Shown here one piece after another: positions 25,898 to 34,440 of a stretch of DNA of 64,000 bases (the first letter of the stretch is position 1; every line of letters starts with the position of its first letter). The notes below the pieces were generated by a model that saw nothing but the letters and a program-made list of their open reading frames with translations, made no database searches and was not told the DNA's origin. Source of the DNA: Salinisphaera hydrothermalis (lineage in GTDB: Bacteria > Pseudomonadota > Gammaproteobacteria > Nevskiales > Salinisphaeraceae); NCBI RefSeq assembly GCF_040361195.1, contig NZ_APNE01000004.1; one strand, given 5' to 3'. Position numbers and translations under genes: made by a program.

Positions 25898-26782
25898 GAG
25901 TCGCTCGACTGGAACGCGCTGCGGTGGATTCTGGCGATCGGTCGGGCCGGCACGCTCGCTGGCGCGGCGCGCCAGCTGCGGGTGAGTCATGCCACGATTT
26001 TCCGGCGTCTCAACGCGGTGGAACGCGAGCTCGGCCAGCCGCTCTTCACGCGCGAGCGGGCCGGTTATGTGCCGACGGCGCTCGGGGAACGCCTGCTTGT
26101 CGAGGCGGAGGCCATCGAGAGTCGGGTGCAGGCGGCGATGCAGGCCGTCGACGACGGCGTGGTATCGCCCGCCGGGCGCGTACGGCTCACGACCACCGAT
26201 ACGTTGTTCGACGGGCTGCTGGCCTCGGTACTGGTGGATGTACGCGAGCGTTATCCACGGATCGCGCTGGAAGTCGCGATCTCGAACGACACCTACAGCC
26301 TGACGCGCCGCCAGGCCGATCTGGCCCTGCGGCCCATGGCCTCGCCGCCCGAGGCCTTGATTGCCCAGCACATGGGCCACGTCGCGATGGCGCCCTATCT
26401 CGCGCGCGACGCAAGCCGGGCGGCGCGATCGCGCTGGCTCGGCCTGGACGACAGCGTGTTCTTTCCGGCGCTCGCCACCTGGATGCGTCGCCACCACATC
26501 GATGATTCCGGCTGGCGTATCGATACGCTGCTGGGTCTGGCCGCGGTCGTGCGCCGTGGGGCCGGCGTGGCACTGCTGCCCTGTTATCTCGCCGATGCCG
26601 ATCCGGCGCTGCAGCGCGTCGGCGATGTCGTACCGGAACTCGCCACTGATCTGTGGCTGCTGGTGCATCCGGATCTGCGTCGCGTGGCGCGTATTCGAGC
26701 GGTACGCGAGGCGATCAGCGAAGCGATTGCCAGTCCCGCGGTGCAGGCCCGGCTGGCGGGTACCGGCGATCAGCCGGCCTGA
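25892..26782 (+). CDS. LysR-family transcriptional regulator
   Basis: Starts MQESLDWNALRWILAIGRAG; a TTG four codons upstream is a less likely start. The HTH reads TLAGAARQLRVSHATIFRRL (about residues 19-38), followed by a LysR effector-binding domain. The length is 296 residues. It is divergent from the interrupted quinone reductase gene, its probable target. Its 3' end overlaps the convergent siderophore-interacting protein gene by 13 bp. Confidence 0.85.
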   Translation: MQESLDWNALRWILAIGRAGTLAGAARQLRVSHATIFRRLNAVERELGQPLFTRERAGYVPTALGERLLVEAEAIESRVQAAMQAVDDGVVSPAGRVRLTTTDTLFDGLLASVLVDVRERYPRIALEVAISNDTYSLTRRQADLALRPMASPPEALIAQHMGHVAMAPYLARDASRAARSRWLGLDDSVFFPALATWMRRHHIDDSGWRIDTLLGLAAVVRRGAGVALLPCYLADADPALQRVGDVVPELATDLWLLVHPDLRRVARIRAVREAISEAIASPAVQARLAGTGDQPA

Positions 26783-27522
26783 TCCGCCTCGCTATCGGCG
26801 CGCTTGTGGGCCTTGTGCGCCTCTTCGTTGCTGCCGTTCTGCCAGTAGCTGGAGATATAGAGCGCGTCGCGCGGTACGCCGCGATCGCTGCGCAGATGTT
26901 CGCGCAAGCGGCGCATGGTCGCGAATTCACAGGCGCACCATACCGATGGCTCGCCGGCCGGCCAGTGGAGGGCGGCCACGGCATCGTACAAGGGTGCGCT
27001 GTCGGCCCCGGGGCGCGGGTTGATCACCCACTGGATCGCCACCCCGTCGGGCGCGTCCAGTTGCTGGATGTCGTGTTCGTGCAGCACTTCGATGATGGCG
27101 TGCCCCTGCGTATCGCGCGGTAGCTTTTCCAGATTGGCGGAGATCGCCGGCAGCGCGGTCATGTCGCCGATCAGCAGCACCCAGTCGGCGGCCGGGTCGA
27201 CGAGCTTCTTCGGACCCGGGCCGCCGATATCGATGGTCTCGCCGGGCTGAACATCCTCGGCCCAGCGCGCGGCCGGGCCGCCGTCGCCGTGGCGGACGAA
27301 ATCGATATCGACCGAATCCTCGCGCTGCGAGCGGATGGTATAGGTGCGCAGCAGCGGGCGGTCGCTGTGGGCCTGGGCAAAACGGAGTTTGACGTAGGCG
27401 CTTTCCTGATCGGCCGGGAAGTCGGCCATGGCTGCGCCGCCGAGGGTTACGCGCAGCATGTTGGGTGTGATTTCGGCCTTGTCGAGTACGGTGAACGTGC
27501 GCGGTGGCGGTCTACGGTTCAT
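26770..27522 (-). CDS. Siderophore-interacting protein (FAD/NAD(P)H ferric reductase)
   Basis: A 250-residue cytoplasmic ferric-siderophore reductase of the ViuB/SIP family. The FAD-binding barrel has LLRTYTIR (R-x-Y-T), and VDIDFVRHGDGGPAARWA is the typical following motif. GDMTALPAI leads into the nucleotide half, and the C-terminus has the SSYWQNGSNEEAH pattern. The frame stays open upstream, but the start at 27522 overlaps the MarR gene stop by 4 bp, so the two are translationally coupled. The MarR partner suggests redox or stress control. Its role in iron release is known from the family, not from this locus. Confidence 0.88.
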   Translation of the reverse strand: MNRRPPPRTFTVLDKAEITPNMLRVTLGGAAMADFPADQESAYVKLRFAQAHSDRPLLRTYTIRSQREDSVDIDFVRHGDGGPAARWAEDVQPGETIDIGGPGPKKLVDPAADWVLLIGDMTALPAISANLEKLPRDTQGHAIIEVLHEHDIQQLDAPDGVAIQWVINPRPGADSAPLYDAVAALHWPAGEPSVWCACEFATMRRLREHLRSDRGVPRDALYISSYWQNGSNEEAHKAHKRADSEADQAG

Positions 27523-27965
27523 GAAGCGTTGTCCTGGGAATGTTCGAGATTGGCGATCATGGCCTCGGCCAGTTCGGTAAAGCGGGCGAGGTCGGCTTCC
27601 GACAACCCGCCGGCCATGCGAGCCCCGGCGCGCGCCTCGACGGCAGCGATCCGGTCGACGAGGTCGCGCCCGGCGGCGGTGAGTTCGAGTTGCTGGCTGC
27701 GGCTGTCGTCGGGATGCGGCTGGCGGACGACCAGGCCGTCGGCGACCAGCCGCTTGATCAGTCGTGCGATACGGCCCTTGTCCTGGCGCATACGGTCGGC
27801 AATGTGCTGGGCCGTGCCATGGCGGTTGCGGGCGATGCCCTTGAGCACGCGGATCTCGCCCACGGTGCGTTCGATCCCGGCCTCGGCATAGCCGTCGCGC
27901 ATGGCGCGTTTGTAGGCATGCAAAAGGCGGTGCAGGGTTTCGCCGGTCGGAGAACGTTCGGTCAT
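27519..27965 (-). CDS. MarR-family transcriptional regulator
   Basis: A 148-residue winged-helix repressor. Motifs are GTAQHIADRMRQDKGRIARL (recognition helix) and DGLVVRQPHPDDSRSQQLEL (wing with the DxR pattern). It is first gene of an operon with the siderophore-interacting protein. Two identical-format palindromes lie just upstream (27974-28020) and are its probable operators, implying autoregulation. Confidence 0.88.
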   Translation of the reverse strand: MTERSPTGETLHRLLHAYKRAMRDGYAEAGIERTVGEIRVLKGIARNRHGTAQHIADRMRQDKGRIARLIKRLVADGLVVRQPHPDDSRSQQLELTAAGRDLVDRIAAVEARAGARMAGGLSEADLARFTELAEAMIANLEHSQDNAS

Positions 27966-27973
27966 GATAATTG

Positions 27974-28020
27974 GTTGAGAATGTCAACTAATGGTCGGCG
28001 GGTTGGTTGATTTTGTCAAC
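27974..28020. promoter_or_regulatory. Pair of GTTGA-N5-TCAAC operators (MarR)
   Basis: GTTGA-GAATG-TCAAC at 27974-27988 and GTTGA-TTTTG-TCAAC at 28006-28020 are two perfect inverted repeats with the same half-sites and spacing. Their centres are 32 bp apart (three helical turns). The first lies 9 bp upstream of the marR start. This arrangement is typical of cooperative repressor sites. They could also touch the promoter of the divergent amidase gene. Confidence 0.65.
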
Positions 28021-28140
28021 GATCGGCTTGAGATATGCTCCGGCTTTCGGTAATCAGAAGCGCGGGCCGTGATCGGTCGGTCGATAACAGGAGGCGCAAC
28101 CGGCCGGGCAGGTGAGGGCCCGACCGACGACGAGGGCGTG

Positions 28141-29601
28141 GTGAATCGGTTTCTGTGCTATCGCAGGGCATGGCTCGTGCTGCTGCTGCTGCTCTGGAGC
28201 GCGGCGGCCGCGGCGACGGCGACGCTGCAGCACGTGGTCGTGCATCACGACAGCGGGCACACGCGCGTGATCATGCGCTTTTCCAAAACGCCGGCCTTCA
28301 ACGATTTCGTGCTCAGTTCGCCAGTGCGTGCGGTGATCGACATGAACGCGACGCGCCGTGCAAAACACACGGCCGCGAAGGGCGAGGGCGCGGTTCGCGA
28401 TGTCCGCTGGGGTCGGCGCGCGCACGGCACCCTGCGCGCGGTGTTCGATCTGGCGCCCGGGACGCATTTCGCGGGGGTGACGCGCCATGGTCGCGAGCTG
28501 GTCGCGCGCTTCGATCGAGGTGAGTCGTCCGGCAGCGCGGGGGCGCCGAGCCGGCCGCCGATCGTGGTGGTGATCGACCCCGGTCACGGCGGCAAGGATC
28601 CGGGCACGTCCGGGCCGCATGGGCTGCGCGAAAAGACGGTGGTGCTGTCGATCGGGCGCATGGTGTACGACAAGCTCGCGGACACGCCGGGTATCAAGCC
28701 CGTGCTCACGCGCCACGACGATCATTTCGTCACGCTCGCCGATCGCGTGGCCATCGCCCAGCACCAGCACGCGGATGTATTCGTCTCTATCCACGCCAAT
28801 GCCTCGCCCGGGCATCCGGACGTCGACGGCGGCACCTGTTACGAGCTTTCCGAGCACGGCGCGAGCAACGCCGAGGCGGCCCAGCTCGCGCACTTCGAGA
28901 ACAGCCGCGATCGCGAGGTCGCCGGCGTCCGGTTTTCGTCCGACGATATGGCGCTCAATACCGTGCTCACGCAGATGTTTCAGAGCCAGTCGATTAACGC
29001 CGCCGATCGCCTGGCCCAACGGATTATTCATCATTTCGGCCAGATCGAGCCGCTTTATCATGCCAAGCCGTTGCGGGCGAACTTCGAGGTCCTGCGCGAT
29101 CCGATGGTGGTCTCGGTGCTGTGCGAGACGGCTTTCCTGTCCAATCCCACCCAGGCGGAGAAACTGCACGGCCATGCGTTTCGGGCACAACTCGCCAATG
29201 CCATCTACGAAGGGATTGTGGGTTATCTCAAGCACAACCCGCCCATGCACCCGTCGCCGACCTCGCCCGAGATTTATATCGCCAAGCAGGACGACACGCT
29301 CGATGGCATCGCGGCGCGTGCCGGTACGACGCCGGCCTTGCTGATGGCGATCAACGATCTCGGCAGCCGCCGGCTCGAGCCCGGGCAGCGGCTGATCGTG
29401 CCGGGGCTGGACGACCAGGACGGCAAAGCCCGGCTGAAGCGATACAAAGTGCAGAAAGGCGACACGCTGTATTCGATCGCGACCGCGCACGACGAGACCG
29501 TGGCCGCGCTCAAGTCGGACAATGCGCTGGATTCCACGCGCTTGCGCGTCGGTCAGGTGCTGCGCGTGCCGCCGGCGCCGAACGCACACGGCGACAGCTG
29601 A
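28141..29601 (+). CDS. N-acetylmuramoyl-L-alanine amidase with two LysM domains
   Basis: A periplasmic zinc amidase that cleaves peptide side chains from peptidoglycan, as in daughter-cell separation. GTG at 28141 starts a clean signal peptide (LLLLLWSAAAAATA). An AMIN domain (~25-130) follows, then Amidase_3 (~160-375) with zinc ligands in VIDPGHGGKDPG, the Glu of LREKTVVLS, SIHANA and catalytic CETAFLSN. Two C-terminal LysM repeats start near IYIAKQDDTLDGIA and YKVQKGDTLYSIA. The layout is AmiB-like. A second, shorter paralogue lies at 43781-45172. Confidence 0.93.
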   Translation: MNRFLCYRRAWLVLLLLLWSAAAAATATLQHVVVHHDSGHTRVIMRFSKTPAFNDFVLSSPVRAVIDMNATRRAKHTAAKGEGAVRDVRWGRRAHGTLRAVFDLAPGTHFAGVTRHGRELVARFDRGESSGSAGAPSRPPIVVVIDPGHGGKDPGTSGPHGLREKTVVLSIGRMVYDKLADTPGIKPVLTRHDDHFVTLADRVAIAQHQHADVFVSIHANASPGHPDVDGGTCYELSEHGASNAEAAQLAHFENSRDREVAGVRFSSDDMALNTVLTQMFQSQSINAADRLAQRIIHHFGQIEPLYHAKPLRANFEVLRDPMVVSVLCETAFLSNPTQAEKLHGHAFRAQLANAIYEGIVGYLKHNPPMHPSPTSPEIYIAKQDDTLDGIAARAGTTPALLMAINDLGSRRLEPGQRLIVPGLDDQDGKARLKRYKVQKGDTLYSIATAHDETVAALKSDNALDSTRLRVGQVLRVPPAPNAHGDS

Positions 29602-29678
29602 GCGTCGCCCCGGACAGGGCATAGGCGGGCGCCGGTTGTTAAAATAGGGGATTACGCGTCCGCACCGGTGCCATCGTT

Positions 29679-31115
29679 ATGTCCGTCGTCACTCGTTTTG
29701 CCCCCAGCCCGACCGGCTATCTGCACATCGGCGGGGCCCGTACCGCGCTCTATTCCTGGCTGCATGCTCGCCAGCACAACGGCCGTTTCGTGCTGCGCAT
29801 CGAGGACACCGACCGCGAACGCTCCACCGACGAGGCCGTGCAGGCGATTCTCGATGCCATGGCCTGGCTTGATCTCGAGCACGACGGCGAGATCTATTAT
29901 CAGACGAAGCGCTTCGATCGCTATGCCGAGGTGATCGACCAACTGCTGGCCGAGGGCAAGGCGTATTACTGCTACTCGAGCGCCGACGAGGTCGAAGCCA
30001 TGCGCGAGGCCGCCCGGGCCCGCGGCGAGAAACCCAAGTACGATGGCACATGGCGGCCGATGCCGGGCAAGACCCTGCCCGAGCCGCCGGCCGGTGTGGA
30101 CCCGGTGATCCGCTTCGCCACGCCGCTGGACGGCGTGACCGTGATTCCCGATCTGGTCAAGGGCGACATCACGATCGCCAACAGCGAGCTCGACGATCTC
30201 ATCATCGCCCGCGCCGACGGCACGCCGACCTACAACTTCTGCGTGGTGGTCGACGACATGGACATGGGCATCACCCATGTCATCCGCGGCGACGACCATG
30301 TCAACAACACGCCGCGTCAGATCAATATTCTCAAGGCGCTGGTGGGCGACGACGGGCCGCTGCCGTATTACGCCCACGTGCCGATGATTCTCGGCCCCGA
30401 CGGCAAGCGCCTGTCCAAGCGCCACGGCGCGGTGGGCGTGATGCGCTATCGCGACCAGGGCTTTTTGCCGAGCGCGTTGCTCAACTATCTGGTGCGCCTC
30501 GGCTGGGCGCACGGCGACCAGGAGATCTTCACCCGTGAGGAAATGGTCGCGCACTTCGATATCGCCAACGTCCAGGGCGGCGCCTCGACCTTCGATCCGG
30601 AAAAACTGCTCTGGGTGAACCAGGAGCACATGAAGGCCGCCGCGCCGGAAGCGTTGGTCGGCGAGCTGGCGTGGCATCTCGCGCGCCACGGCGTCGAGAA
30701 CGTCGCCGAGGATCGCCTGACCGCGATCGCGGCGGTGCAGCAGGGGCGGTGCAAGACCATGGCGGAGATGGCCGAGCAGAGCCTGTTCCTGTTCCGCGAC
30801 GTCGAGGACTACGAGCCCAAGGCGGTGAAGAAGCACATCAAGACCGCCACGCCGGATCTGCTGGCGCAGGTGCGTGATGCCCTGGCCGCCCTCGATGCCT
30901 GGGACGGCGAGGCGCTGGCAGCGGCGGTGAAAGGCGTGGCCGAAGGTAACGAAGTCGGCATGGGCAAGGTCGCCCAGCCGATCCGCATCGCGCTGACCGG
31001 CGGGCCCGTGTCGCCCTCCATCGACGACACGCTGGAGCTGCTCGGCCGCGAAACCACGCTGGCTCGTCTCGACCAAGCGGTCGCGGCCTTCCGCGAACTC
31101 AAGGCGGGCGCGTAA
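29679..31115 (+). CDS. gltX: Glutamyl-tRNA synthetase
   Basis: Charges tRNA-Glu. The HIGH-type motif is in PSPTGYLHIGGART near residue 10, with RIEDTDRERS after it. The KMSKS equivalent is LSKRHGAV in the middle, and the anticodon-binding helices fill the C-terminal half. The 478-residue length is normal. It is a stand-alone gene between the amidase and the arsR-type gene. Confidence 0.96.
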   Translation: MSVVTRFAPSPTGYLHIGGARTALYSWLHARQHNGRFVLRIEDTDRERSTDEAVQAILDAMAWLDLEHDGEIYYQTKRFDRYAEVIDQLLAEGKAYYCYSSADEVEAMREAARARGEKPKYDGTWRPMPGKTLPEPPAGVDPVIRFATPLDGVTVIPDLVKGDITIANSELDDLIIARADGTPTYNFCVVVDDMDMGITHVIRGDDHVNNTPRQINILKALVGDDGPLPYYAHVPMILGPDGKRLSKRHGAVGVMRYRDQGFLPSALLNYLVRLGWAHGDQEIFTREEMVAHFDIANVQGGASTFDPEKLLWVNQEHMKAAAPEALVGELAWHLARHGVENVAEDRLTAIAAVQQGRCKTMAEMAEQSLFLFRDVEDYEPKAVKKHIKTATPDLLAQVRDALAALDAWDGEALAAAVKGVAEGNEVGMGKVAQPIRIALTGGPVSPSIDDTLELLGRETTLARLDQAVAAFRELKAGA

Positions 31116-31223
31116 GAAACCCGGAGCGCGCCGGGGTCGAGCGCCCGGCGCCTCTCGTCGCCTGGGTATGCCAATAGCCATTTGCTATTTGATTGTGCAA
31201 TACCATAACGTCGAGCTTATCGA

Positions 31224-31244
31224 TACAATAATTATTCAATTGTA
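31224..31244. promoter_or_regulatory. Candidate operator of the ArsR/SmtB-type sensor
   Basis: TACAAT-N9-ATTGTA, a perfect 6-bp inverted repeat in an AT-rich stretch, directly abutting the GAGG ribosome site of the sensor gene at 31245-31248. Binding here would block both transcription and the leader of the sensor-transporter operon. Confidence 0.5.
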
Positions 31245-31253
31245 GAGGTTGGC

Positions 31254-31574
31254 ATGGCCACCACCATTGACATCACGGTTCTCGCCGACGGCCAAGCTAC
31301 GCGCATGGCCGAGATGTTCCGTCTGCTGGGCGAACCGAATCGGCTGTCGTTGGTTTATGCCTGTCTGGAAAGCCCGCAGAGCGTGCAGAGCCTGGCCGAG
31401 CAGATCGATATCTCGATGTCGCTGGCCAGCCATCATTTGCGGTTGCTGCGGGCGGCGCGGCTGCTGGCCGCTGAACGCCGCGGCAAGCAGGTGTTCTATG
31501 TGGCCGCCGACGATCATGTCCAGCGCGTGCTGCGCGACATGATCGAGCACAGCGACGAAGAGGATTGGCGATGA
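31254..31574 (+). CDS. ArsR/SmtB-family metal-sensing repressor
   Basis: A 106-residue winged-helix repressor. The recognition helix is in ISMSLASHHLRLLRAARLL. The last helix carries D86-x-H88-x10-H99-x2-E102, the alpha-5 zinc site of SmtB/CzrA-type sensors, so it should release DNA when zinc (or cobalt) binds. ATGA overlap with the CDF gene shows co-translation. A palindrome lies at its ribosome site. Confidence 0.88.
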   Translation: MATTIDITVLADGQATRMAEMFRLLGEPNRLSLVYACLESPQSVQSLAEQIDISMSLASHHLRLLRAARLLAAERRGKQVFYVAADDHVQRVLRDMIEHSDEEDWR

Positions 31575-32548
31575 GCACCTCGCACACGCACGACCACGCG
31601 CATGGCCCCCATGATCACGATCATGGGGGCGGACACGACCACGATCATGGCCTGGGCGGGCATCACCACCACGGCAGCGGTAAGGTGCTCGTCTTCTCGC
31701 TGTGCTTCACGTTCGGCTTCGCGATCGTGGAAGTCGTGGGCGGGTGGCTGTCGGGCTCGCTGGCGCTGCTCTCCGATGCCGGCCATATGTTCACCGACAC
31801 CTCGTCGCTGGCGATCGGCGCGTTCGCGGCCTGGTTGTCGCGCCGCCCGGCTTCGAAGTCGCATTCCTTCGGGCTGCAACGGGCCGAGGTGCTCGGCGCG
31901 CTCGTCAACGCGGTGATGATGATCGGCGTGGTCGTTGCCATTGCCATCTCCGCGATCCATCGTTTCTTCCAGCCCGAGCCGGTCGTTGGCGGGATGGTCA
32001 TGATCATCGCCGGCATCGGCCTGCTGGTGAACATCCTTATCGGCTATATCCTGCTGCGTGGCGAGCAGACCATGAACGTGCGCGGCGCGCTGCTGCACGT
32101 GCTGGGTGATCTCATGGGCTCGGTCGCCGCGCTGGTCGCCGGCTTCGTCATCATGTTCACCGGCTGGACGCCGATCGACCCGTTGTTGTCGCTCTTCGTC
32201 TGTGTGCTGATCTGTCTATCGGCGATTCCGCTGCTACGCGAAGTCGTACGGGTGCTCATGGAAGGCGTGCCCAAGGGCGTGGATGCCGCGGGCGTCAGTC
32301 GCGCCCTGGCCGACGTGGAAGGCGTGCGTTCGGTGCACGACCTGCATATCTGGAGCTTGTCCTCCAGCCAGCGCGCACTGGCCGCCCACATCGAGATCGC
32401 CCGACTGGCGGACTGGGACACCATCCTGCCGCGTCTGCAGACGCTGCTCGCCGATCGTTATGCGATCACGCATACCACGCTCCAGCCCGAGGATCGCGAG
32501 ACGGCGCGCGCCTGCGCCGTGGATATCGATTGCGGCATGGCGACGTGA
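31571..32548 (+). CDS. CDF-family zinc efflux transporter
   Basis: A 325-residue cation-diffusion facilitator (ZitB/CzcD-like) with six membrane helices. The N-terminus is extremely His-rich: 14 His in the first 37 residues. The transport site is His-Asp in TM2 (DAGHMFTD) and His-Asp in TM5 (LLHVLGD), the combination associated with zinc selectivity. A cytoplasmic C-terminal domain follows, with VHDLHIWSLSS. The start at 31571 overlaps the sensor stop. It exports zinc from the cytoplasm to the periplasm under control of the upstream repressor. Confidence 0.92.
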   Translation: MSTSHTHDHAHGPHDHDHGGGHDHDHGLGGHHHHGSGKVLVFSLCFTFGFAIVEVVGGWLSGSLALLSDAGHMFTDTSSLAIGAFAAWLSRRPASKSHSFGLQRAEVLGALVNAVMMIGVVVAIAISAIHRFFQPEPVVGGMVMIIAGIGLLVNILIGYILLRGEQTMNVRGALLHVLGDLMGSVAALVAGFVIMFTGWTPIDPLLSLFVCVLICLSAIPLLREVVRVLMEGVPKGVDAAGVSRALADVEGVRSVHDLHIWSLSSSQRALAAHIEIARLADWDTILPRLQTLLADRYAITHTTLQPEDRETARACAVDIDCGMAT

Positions 32549-32617
32549 TGCGTTTCGTGTCAACGCTGAGTCACCGGGCGGGCCGCTGCTGACGACGCCG
32601 GCGCTGGTGTTATCGCG

Positions 32618-32971
32618 ATGGGAATTCGGCTCAAGCGCATATACGATCCGGCCGAAGCCGACGACGGCTATCGCGTGCTGGTCGATCGGCTGTGGCCACG
32701 CGGTGTGGCCAAGGGTGATGCCCGGCTCGACGCCTGGCATCGGGCGCTGGCGCCGTCAAAAGCGTTGCGTGAATGGTTTGGTCACGATCGCGAGCGCTGG
32801 CCGGATTTTCGCAGCGCCTACGCCCGTGAGCTGGCCGACGCCGATCCCGATTTACTCGCCGAGCTGCGTGAGCACGCCGGCCACGAGGGCTTGACCCTGC
32901 TTTACGCCGCCCGCGATACCGAGTGCAACAACGCCGTGGTCCTCAAGCAGGTTCTGGAGCAAACCCCATGA
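32618..32971 (+). CDS. DUF488 family protein (YeaO-like)
   Basis: A 117-residue protein with the family pattern IYDPAEADDGYRVLVDRLWPRGV, then LREWFGHDRERWPDF, and LLYAARDTECNNAVVL near the end. The function is unknown. The following small gene starts within its stop codon. Confidence 0.85.
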   Translation: MGIRLKRIYDPAEADDGYRVLVDRLWPRGVAKGDARLDAWHRALAPSKALREWFGHDRERWPDFRSAYARELADADPDLLAELREHAGHEGLTLLYAARDTECNNAVVLKQVLEQTP

Positions 32972-33171
32972 CGCAGACCGAGGCCGATGCCCTGGCCGAA
33001 CGCGTGCGGGCCGCTTGTATCGAAGCCGCACGCCAGGGCTATGAAGAGGCCGCTATCGCCGGCTTATGCGGCGAAGGCGCCTTGGAAGCCGCGCTCGGCG
33101 CGCTGGAACGGCTCGATCTGAAGCCGCTGACGCACTCAACAGGTGACGGGCTGAACGATCCGCTCGCGTAG
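32968..33171 (+). CDS. Small conserved protein of unknown function
   Basis: A 67-residue protein beginning MTQTEADALAERVRAACIEA and containing YEEAAIAGLCGEGALEAALG, a pattern seen in short uncharacterised proteobacterial proteins that are sometimes labelled acetyltransferase without support. ATGA overlap couples it to the DUF488 gene. Its 3' end overlaps the convergent lactate dehydrogenase gene by 36 bp. Confidence 0.65.
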   Translation: MTQTEADALAERVRAACIEAARQGYEEAAIAGLCGEGALEAALGALERLDLKPLTHSTGDGLNDPLA

Positions 33172-34065
33172 TACGGCGGCCGAGCGGGCCAGGGCTGCGC
33201 GCTCGTCGGCATTGAGCGTGAGTTCGATCACACGTTCGATGCCGGCACGCCCGACCACGCACGGCACGCTCAGATACAGATCGTCGATGCCGTAAGCGCC
33301 GTCGAGATGGGTCGATACGGTCAGAATAGCGTGGTCGTCGTTCAGAATGGCGGCACAGATGCGATCCAGCGACAAGGCGATGGCATAGCTGGTATGCCCC
33401 TTGGCCGCGATGACCTCATAGGCGCCGTTGCGGGTGGCGCGGGCAATCTCTTCGCACTGCGCTGCCGGCAGTTCGATGGGCGCGCCGGCGACGTGCGCAT
33501 GGCTCCAGGCCACCAGTTCGCTGTCGCCGTGTTCGCCGATGACGTGGGCATGGACATGCCGGGCATCCACGGCGAGCGCTTCGCCGAGCGCCCAGCGCAG
33601 CCGGGCGCTGTCGAGAACCGTGCCCGAGCCAATCACCCGGCTCGCCGGGCGCCGCGCATGGCGTGCGGCGACCTGGGCTAGGGTGTCGACCGGGTTGGTG
33701 GCGATCAGTAATACCGTCTCCGGATCCATGTAGCGCTCGGCCTCGGTGACGATCGTGGCCATGATGTCGGCATTGCGCTCGAGCAGCGCCTCGCGGGTCT
33801 GGCCCGGCTTCTGCGCCGCGCCGGCCGTGATGATCACGATCGCGGCGCCGGCGCAGTCGGCGTAGTTACCGGCACGCACCCGCGAACCGCCGGCCAGGGC
33901 CTGGCCGTGCTGCATGTCGAGGGCCTCACCTCGAGCGCGCTGGGCGTCGATGTCGACGAGCACGATATCCGGCGCGCGTTCGCGCAGATACAGCGTATAC
34001 GCCGTATCGGCGCCCACCGCGCCGGCGCCGATGATGACGATACGGGGCGTGCGGGAAACGGTCAT
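33136..34065 (-). CDS. ldh: L-lactate dehydrogenase
   Basis: Interconverts L-lactate and pyruvate with NAD(H). The dinucleotide motif GAGAVGADTAY is near residue 12. The substrate loop reads AGAAQKPGQTR, with Gln (lactate-specific) where malate dehydrogenases have Arg. The signature IGEHGDSE holds the catalytic His. The 309-residue length is typical of LDH from bacteria. It is a single gene on the minus strand. Confidence 0.88.
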   Translation of the reverse strand: MTVSRTPRIVIIGAGAVGADTAYTLYLRERAPDIVLVDIDAQRARGEALDMQHGQALAGGSRVRAGNYADCAGAAIVIITAGAAQKPGQTREALLERNADIMATIVTEAERYMDPETVLLIATNPVDTLAQVAARHARRPASRVIGSGTVLDSARLRWALGEALAVDARHVHAHVIGEHGDSELVAWSHAHVAGAPIELPAAQCEEIARATRNGAYEVIAAKGHTSYAIALSLDRICAAILNDDHAILTVSTHLDGAYGIDDLYLSVPCVVGRAGIERVIELTLNADERAALARSAAVLRERIVQPVTC

Positions 34066-34225
34066 GGCAATTCGCGGGCGTTGAGCAGTGCCCGCAGACT
34101 AAATCATGGGGCTCGACGGGCCTTGATGCATATCAACCGACGCGGGCGCGATTGAACGGCGCACCGGCTCGGAAACGCCGAACAAGCGCGGGTAAACGCT
34201 TCGTGCCCCCGAGACTGGCGGTCCT

Positions 34226-34320
34226 TGGTTTCGCGCTGCAGCGCGAGTCACTTCTCTTGCTTGCTCGGCAGAAGTAACCAAGAGAAGAGCACCCGGCACG
34301 GCGCCGGCTTCGCCGGTTCA
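34226..34320 (+). repeat. Dispersed hairpin repeat, single copy
   Basis: Starts TTGGTTTCGCGCTGCAGCGC and carries an inner imperfect hairpin around CTTCTCTTGCTTGCTCGGCAG / AGTAACCAAGAGAAG, followed by a GGCGCCGGCTTCGCCGG hairpin. It is a diverged copy of the repeat that ends the element at 62341-62862. It fills most of the ~375-bp gap between ldh and the sat terminator. I see no gene in that gap. Confidence 0.65.
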
Positions 34321-34389
34321 CGTCGAGGCGTGGTGCCGGCGGAATGAGTTCGCGTACATTGGTCGCTCGAATTGTCGATGACCCACGAA

Positions 34390-34413
34390 AAAGCCCGGCC
34401 GAAGCCGGGCTTT
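34390..34413 (-). terminator. Rho-independent terminator of sat
   Basis: A 10-bp perfect stem (AAAGCCCGGC / GCCGGGCTTT) with loop TTCG on the minus strand, running into a five-T tract. It lies 28 bp after the sat stop. Confidence 0.88.
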
Positions 34414-34440
34414 GTTGCGTCCTCTCGTGCGACTGCCGTA

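Noticed and set aside
28054..29622. 522-residue minus-strand frame over the amidase
   Set aside because: The sense strand has signal peptide, AMIN, amidase and LysM features; the antisense frame has none.
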